Notes under the pieces: generated by a model
The model's database searches: none
Told to the model about the DNA's origin: nothing
The model's input: only the letters and a program-made list of their open reading frames with translations
Made by a program: the position numbers and the translations under genes
Assembly: GCA_949419965.1 (NCBI GenBank)
Contig: CASPAC010000008.1
Span: 1-52,286 of the forward strand
Reading direction: 5' to 3'
Source: Bacteroidales bacterium
GTDB lineage: Bacteria > Bacteroidota > Bacteroidia > Bacteroidales > Rikenellaceae
Length of the DNA stretch: 52,286 nt
Part shown: piece by piece, positions 49,694 through 52,286 of the stretch
How the letters are laid out: each line of letters opens with the position of its first letter
Position numbering within the stretch: the first letter of the stretch is position 1

Positions 49694-52270
49694 CTAATCC
49701 AGCATTACAAAACCTGCCCAATAGTATGGCGATGGATATTCTTCGCGAATTTGCTTTTGGGATTCGGCGAAAGCATGATGAACTTCCATACCGCTGAGCC
49801 AGTTATCGTAAAAAAGCTGCATTAGTTTTGAGGTAGCTTCATCGGGGACCTTCCATAAACTCATAATCAATGATTTCACGCCTGCTAATTTGAATGCTCG
49901 TTGTAAACCGAATACACCTTCGGTTGAAACAATCTCGCCCAAGCCAGTCTCGCATGCTGACAATACTACCAATTCCGTATTATATAGATTCAGACGCGAA
50001 ATCTCATCGGCAGTTAAAATACCGTCTTCTATACCATCGATAACGCCATTCGCAGTCCAAGCACGATTTGCACCGGCAAACAGCAGTCCCGATCGATTAA
50101 GCAGATGATTCTGTTCCGGAATCGTCTCTCTGCGTTGCATAAACACATTCTTCGCAATGACCTTCGGATCAGACAGGAAAAACCCGTGCGTTGCCAAATG
50201 TATCAATGTCGGCGAATTGTTATCAAAGGCTTTGAACGATTCTTCGTTAGCTTGTGTATTTGACAGCAGGATAGTCGAGATACCGCCGTCTTGCAACTTC
50301 GCATATACATTCCACGACTCTTTCTCAGTTCCTGCCAGATATCCCCAACCGGCGCGTGCAACCTCTGTATCATCGGCACTCCATACGCTACCGCGCGAAC
50401 GGGAATAGCTGCGGGCTTCGGCTATCAAATCTTCATCAATGGCATCGTAACTGATACCGCCATATACGGCTGCCATATCAATCTGAAAAGATGTGGCCCT
50501 TTTCAACCTGACGACTTCCCTCGTCGAAGAGAGCAAATTCAGATTATATTTATCACACAACGGCACCGAGTCATGACTGACAGCTTGAAATGCTATCGAA
50601 TACAGTAACCCAATCGGCGAGTAGTATATGGTAGAGATATTCTCCATCGCACTTTCGATTGGCTCCCATATCAATGAATAGAGTTTCTCACCATTGTAAA
50701 GTCGGGGATTGCCGTTTGAATAGAGTTTGCGAATATACTCCGACAATTTACTTTTCTGCCCGTTGGCTGAAAGCGTAGTGATGTCCTTTGTAAAAATGGA
50801 GCGCAGTTGCTGTTCTTCGCACAATGGGATAATATCGGGATTTTTGGAATCTTTGGTTATGACAATCGCAGCGTATTGTATTCGGGAAATGCTGTCTCCT
50901 GCAATCTCCGGTATCTCCACAAATTCAATTGCGGCTTCGCCTTTGCCCAATGATCCCCTTACCTTGCGCCAGTCAAATGTAAATTCCTCTTTGAAAGCGG
51001 AATAGTCAGCATTGCTTCGCGTAAGTTCTCTATCCAAGTTCGCAATGCGATACTGAATAAAGGCAATAGAGTCTGCCGAAATATTTCCGTTCGCCAACTG
51101 CGATTGCAAGGAGATAAGTTCGTTCAGTTGCTCACGACTCTTTTCGTCCGACGTATTGATTTTGCTGCGAATCCAGTTCGATGTTCTCAACAACAGACCT
51201 TTTGAAAATAGAGCATTATTATAGATTGTACCAAAGTTTTTCGAGTCGTGGGTATCAAACAGATAAGCATTGCAACATTGCAAATAGACATTCGACATAT
51301 TCCAGTATTGTTCACGCAACTCATTGGGCATAAAGGCAAATTTGCCAAGAATATCATTCGACACCTCTTTTGACAGAGCCTTTACCGAATTGATATACTG
51401 ACGATCGTGGTTCAGATATTGCGCTCCTACAAGATTTAATCCCAATAAAGCGTGATTGGAATAATTCGTGTCGCTATTGCGGTATGCTTTTGTAAAACAT
51501 TCCTGTGCTTTAACCATATCACCTTTCTTCCAGTAAAGCGCACCCAAATTGTTCAACGCCTGCGGAAGTTCGTGGGTCAAATTATGTCGCTTGTACAAAG
51601 CAATAGATTTATTTATATTACTTTCCGCTTCATCAAGATACCCCATATCTTCGTAGATAACACCAATATTGCTATAAGCCATAGCTAATTGCGTTTCTGG
51701 CACCTGCGACAATTTGGATAATACATCAACAGAGACATCCATATAGCACTTTGCCCATAAGCGATTTCCTTTTGCTATTGCAACTAATGCCAGATTGTTA
51801 AGGCATCGTGCATATGCAATATCCATATCGAGGTTCTGTTCGTACAAATATTTTGCGTATGCCAGATACTCTTCGGCCTTATCATTGTTTCGCAGGGTAT
51901 TGTACACCAATCCCAAATCACATAAGATTGTTCGTAAAACAGGCAGACCAGTAACATCTTCCGAACGATTAAACAGAACGGTTAGCCCCTTATTGTATAT
52001 ATTTTCAGCGTCCGTTACATTCCCGGTTTCATAGTATGCTCCGCCAAGCAAATGGCAGATACTCACATAATCCTCAAAAGAAGATGATTCATCCGCCTCG
52101 TATTCCGCCATTAACGGAGATAATAAGGATATGACCTTATCATACTGTTTGGCATCATAATAGGCAATCGATTCGTTGACAATAGCTAAGGCTCTTTCTG
52201 GTTCAATCGCACAAACAGCAAAAGGATTGAGAGAAAGAAATAACAAAAGATACAATATAATTTTTCTCAT
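49694..52270 (-). CDS. exported TPR-CHAT domain protein (caspase-like peptidase)
   Basis: An 858-residue protein. Signal peptide in residues 1-21 (MRKIILYLLLFLSLNPFAVCA). Residues about 25-330 are tetratricopeptide repeats (for example ALNNLGALYWKKGDMVKAQE); a linker with coiled-coil character runs to about 440; the C-terminal CHAT domain (about 560-858) has the catalytic pair His695 (LIHLATHGFF) and Cys773 (VVLSACETGLGE). CHAT proteases are separase/caspase relatives; TPR-CHAT proteins are used in defence (Craspase, gasdermin systems) and in uncharacterised secreted proteins of Bacteroidetes. Export points to the latter or to envelope substrates. The stop lies 70 bases before the HEPN-like ATG. 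Confidence 0.88.
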   Translation of the reverse strand: MRKIILYLLLFLSLNPFAVCAIEPERALAIVNESIAYYDAKQYDKVISLLSPLMAEYEADESSSFEDYVSICHLLGGAYYETGNVTDAENIYNKGLTVLFNRSEDVTGLPVLRTILCDLGLVYNTLRNNDKAEEYLAYAKYLYEQNLDMDIAYARCLNNLALVAIAKGNRLWAKCYMDVSVDVLSKLSQVPETQLAMAYSNIGVIYEDMGYLDEAESNINKSIALYKRHNLTHELPQALNNLGALYWKKGDMVKAQECFTKAYRNSDTNYSNHALLGLNLVGAQYLNHDRQYINSVKALSKEVSNDILGKFAFMPNELREQYWNMSNVYLQCCNAYLFDTHDSKNFGTIYNNALFSKGLLLRTSNWIRSKINTSDEKSREQLNELISLQSQLANGNISADSIAFIQYRIANLDRELTRSNADYSAFKEEFTFDWRKVRGSLGKGEAAIEFVEIPEIAGDSISRIQYAAIVITKDSKNPDIIPLCEEQQLRSIFTKDITTLSANGQKSKLSEYIRKLYSNGNPRLYNGEKLYSLIWEPIESAMENISTIYYSPIGLLYSIAFQAVSHDSVPLCDKYNLNLLSSTREVVRLKRATSFQIDMAAVYGGISYDAIDEDLIAEARSYSRSRGSVWSADDTEVARAGWGYLAGTEKESWNVYAKLQDGGISTILLSNTQANEESFKAFDNNSPTLIHLATHGFFLSDPKVIAKNVFMQRRETIPEQNHLLNRSGLLFAGANRAWTANGVIDGIEDGILTADEISRLNLYNTELVVLSACETGLGEIVSTEGVFGLQRAFKLAGVKSLIMSLWKVPDEATSKLMQLFYDNWLSGMEVHHAFAESQKQIREEYPSPYYWAGFVMLD

Positions 52271-52286
52271 ATCTATTTGTTCATCG

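Noticed and set aside
1..52286. CRISPR arrays, rRNA genes and insertion sequences
   Set aside because: Looked for regularly spaced direct repeats, rRNA-like sequence and transposase ORFs with terminal repeats; none seen. Fragments at the window edges cannot be excluded.

Overview
The window is a chromosomal piece of a GC-rich member of the Bacteroidales, most probably Alistipes (Rikenellaceae) or a close relative. The grounds are the Bacteroidota promoter signature (TTTG or TTG, 19-20 bases, TAnnTTTG) in front of many genes, weak Shine-Dalgarno sites, Bacteroidetes-type families (DUF3822, DUF1573 lipoprotein, TonB receptors, a 671-residue urocanase) and a cysteate synthase, which fits sulfonolipid-making Alistipes. 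The genus is inference; no rRNA is present.

Layout. 1-3000: partial PIF1/RecD-like helicase, then a small operon ending in rsmD, and tRNA-Asp. 3.2-11.6 kb: ROK kinase, then a redox/uptake block (nitroreductase, a broken 4Fe-4S protein, secreted flavodoxin, DUF1893, TonB receptor, ECF S component, intact 4Fe-4S aldo/keto reductase) facing an AraC-type regulator. A TCCGGTAATCCG-like word recurs near the promoters of this block and upstream of the AraC gene, suggesting one regulon. 11.8-18.2 kb (minus): a complete histidine-to-glutamate operon (FTCD, hutU, hutH, hutI). 18.5-26.3 kb (minus): TonB receptor, family-10 pectate lyase, cysteate synthase, carboxynorspermidine decarboxylase, a DUF3784 protein and carboxynorspermidine synthase, i.e. 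polyamine synthesis plus the likely first committed step to sulfonolipids. 26.4-26.8 kb: tRNA-Lys whose 3' end and terminator are tandemly duplicated. 26.8-32.1 kb: potassium channel, DUF1573 lipoprotein, nusB, BaiN-like flavoprotein, cobalamin adenosyltransferase and small genes.

32.3-34.9 kb is the most striking part: a tyrosine recombinase, then a 257-bp segment bounded by perfect 18-bp inverted repeats and carrying one strong outward promoter, then a single polyprenyl-phosphate sugar transferase. It reads as a self-contained promoter-inversion (phase-variation) switch on the priming step of a surface glycan, captured in the OFF orientation. After miaA and a TspO protein comes a tightly overlapped dTDP-rhamnose operon (rfbACDB; 36.9-40.3 kb), then ybaK, a HAD phosphatase and DUF486. 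41.9-47.6 kb (minus) is an overlapped five-gene operon (UDP-glucuronate 4-epimerase-like, ArnT-like, GT2, LAB_N, ArnT-like) that looks like a polyprenyl-phosphate-sugar lipid or glycan decoration pathway.

From about 47.8 kb base composition drops sharply and the resident minus-strand gene is reduced to a 3' stub. The AT-rich island carries two small unknown ORFs, a HEPN-like protein with an RX4H motif and a secreted TPR-CHAT (caspase-like) protein, and runs to the window edge.
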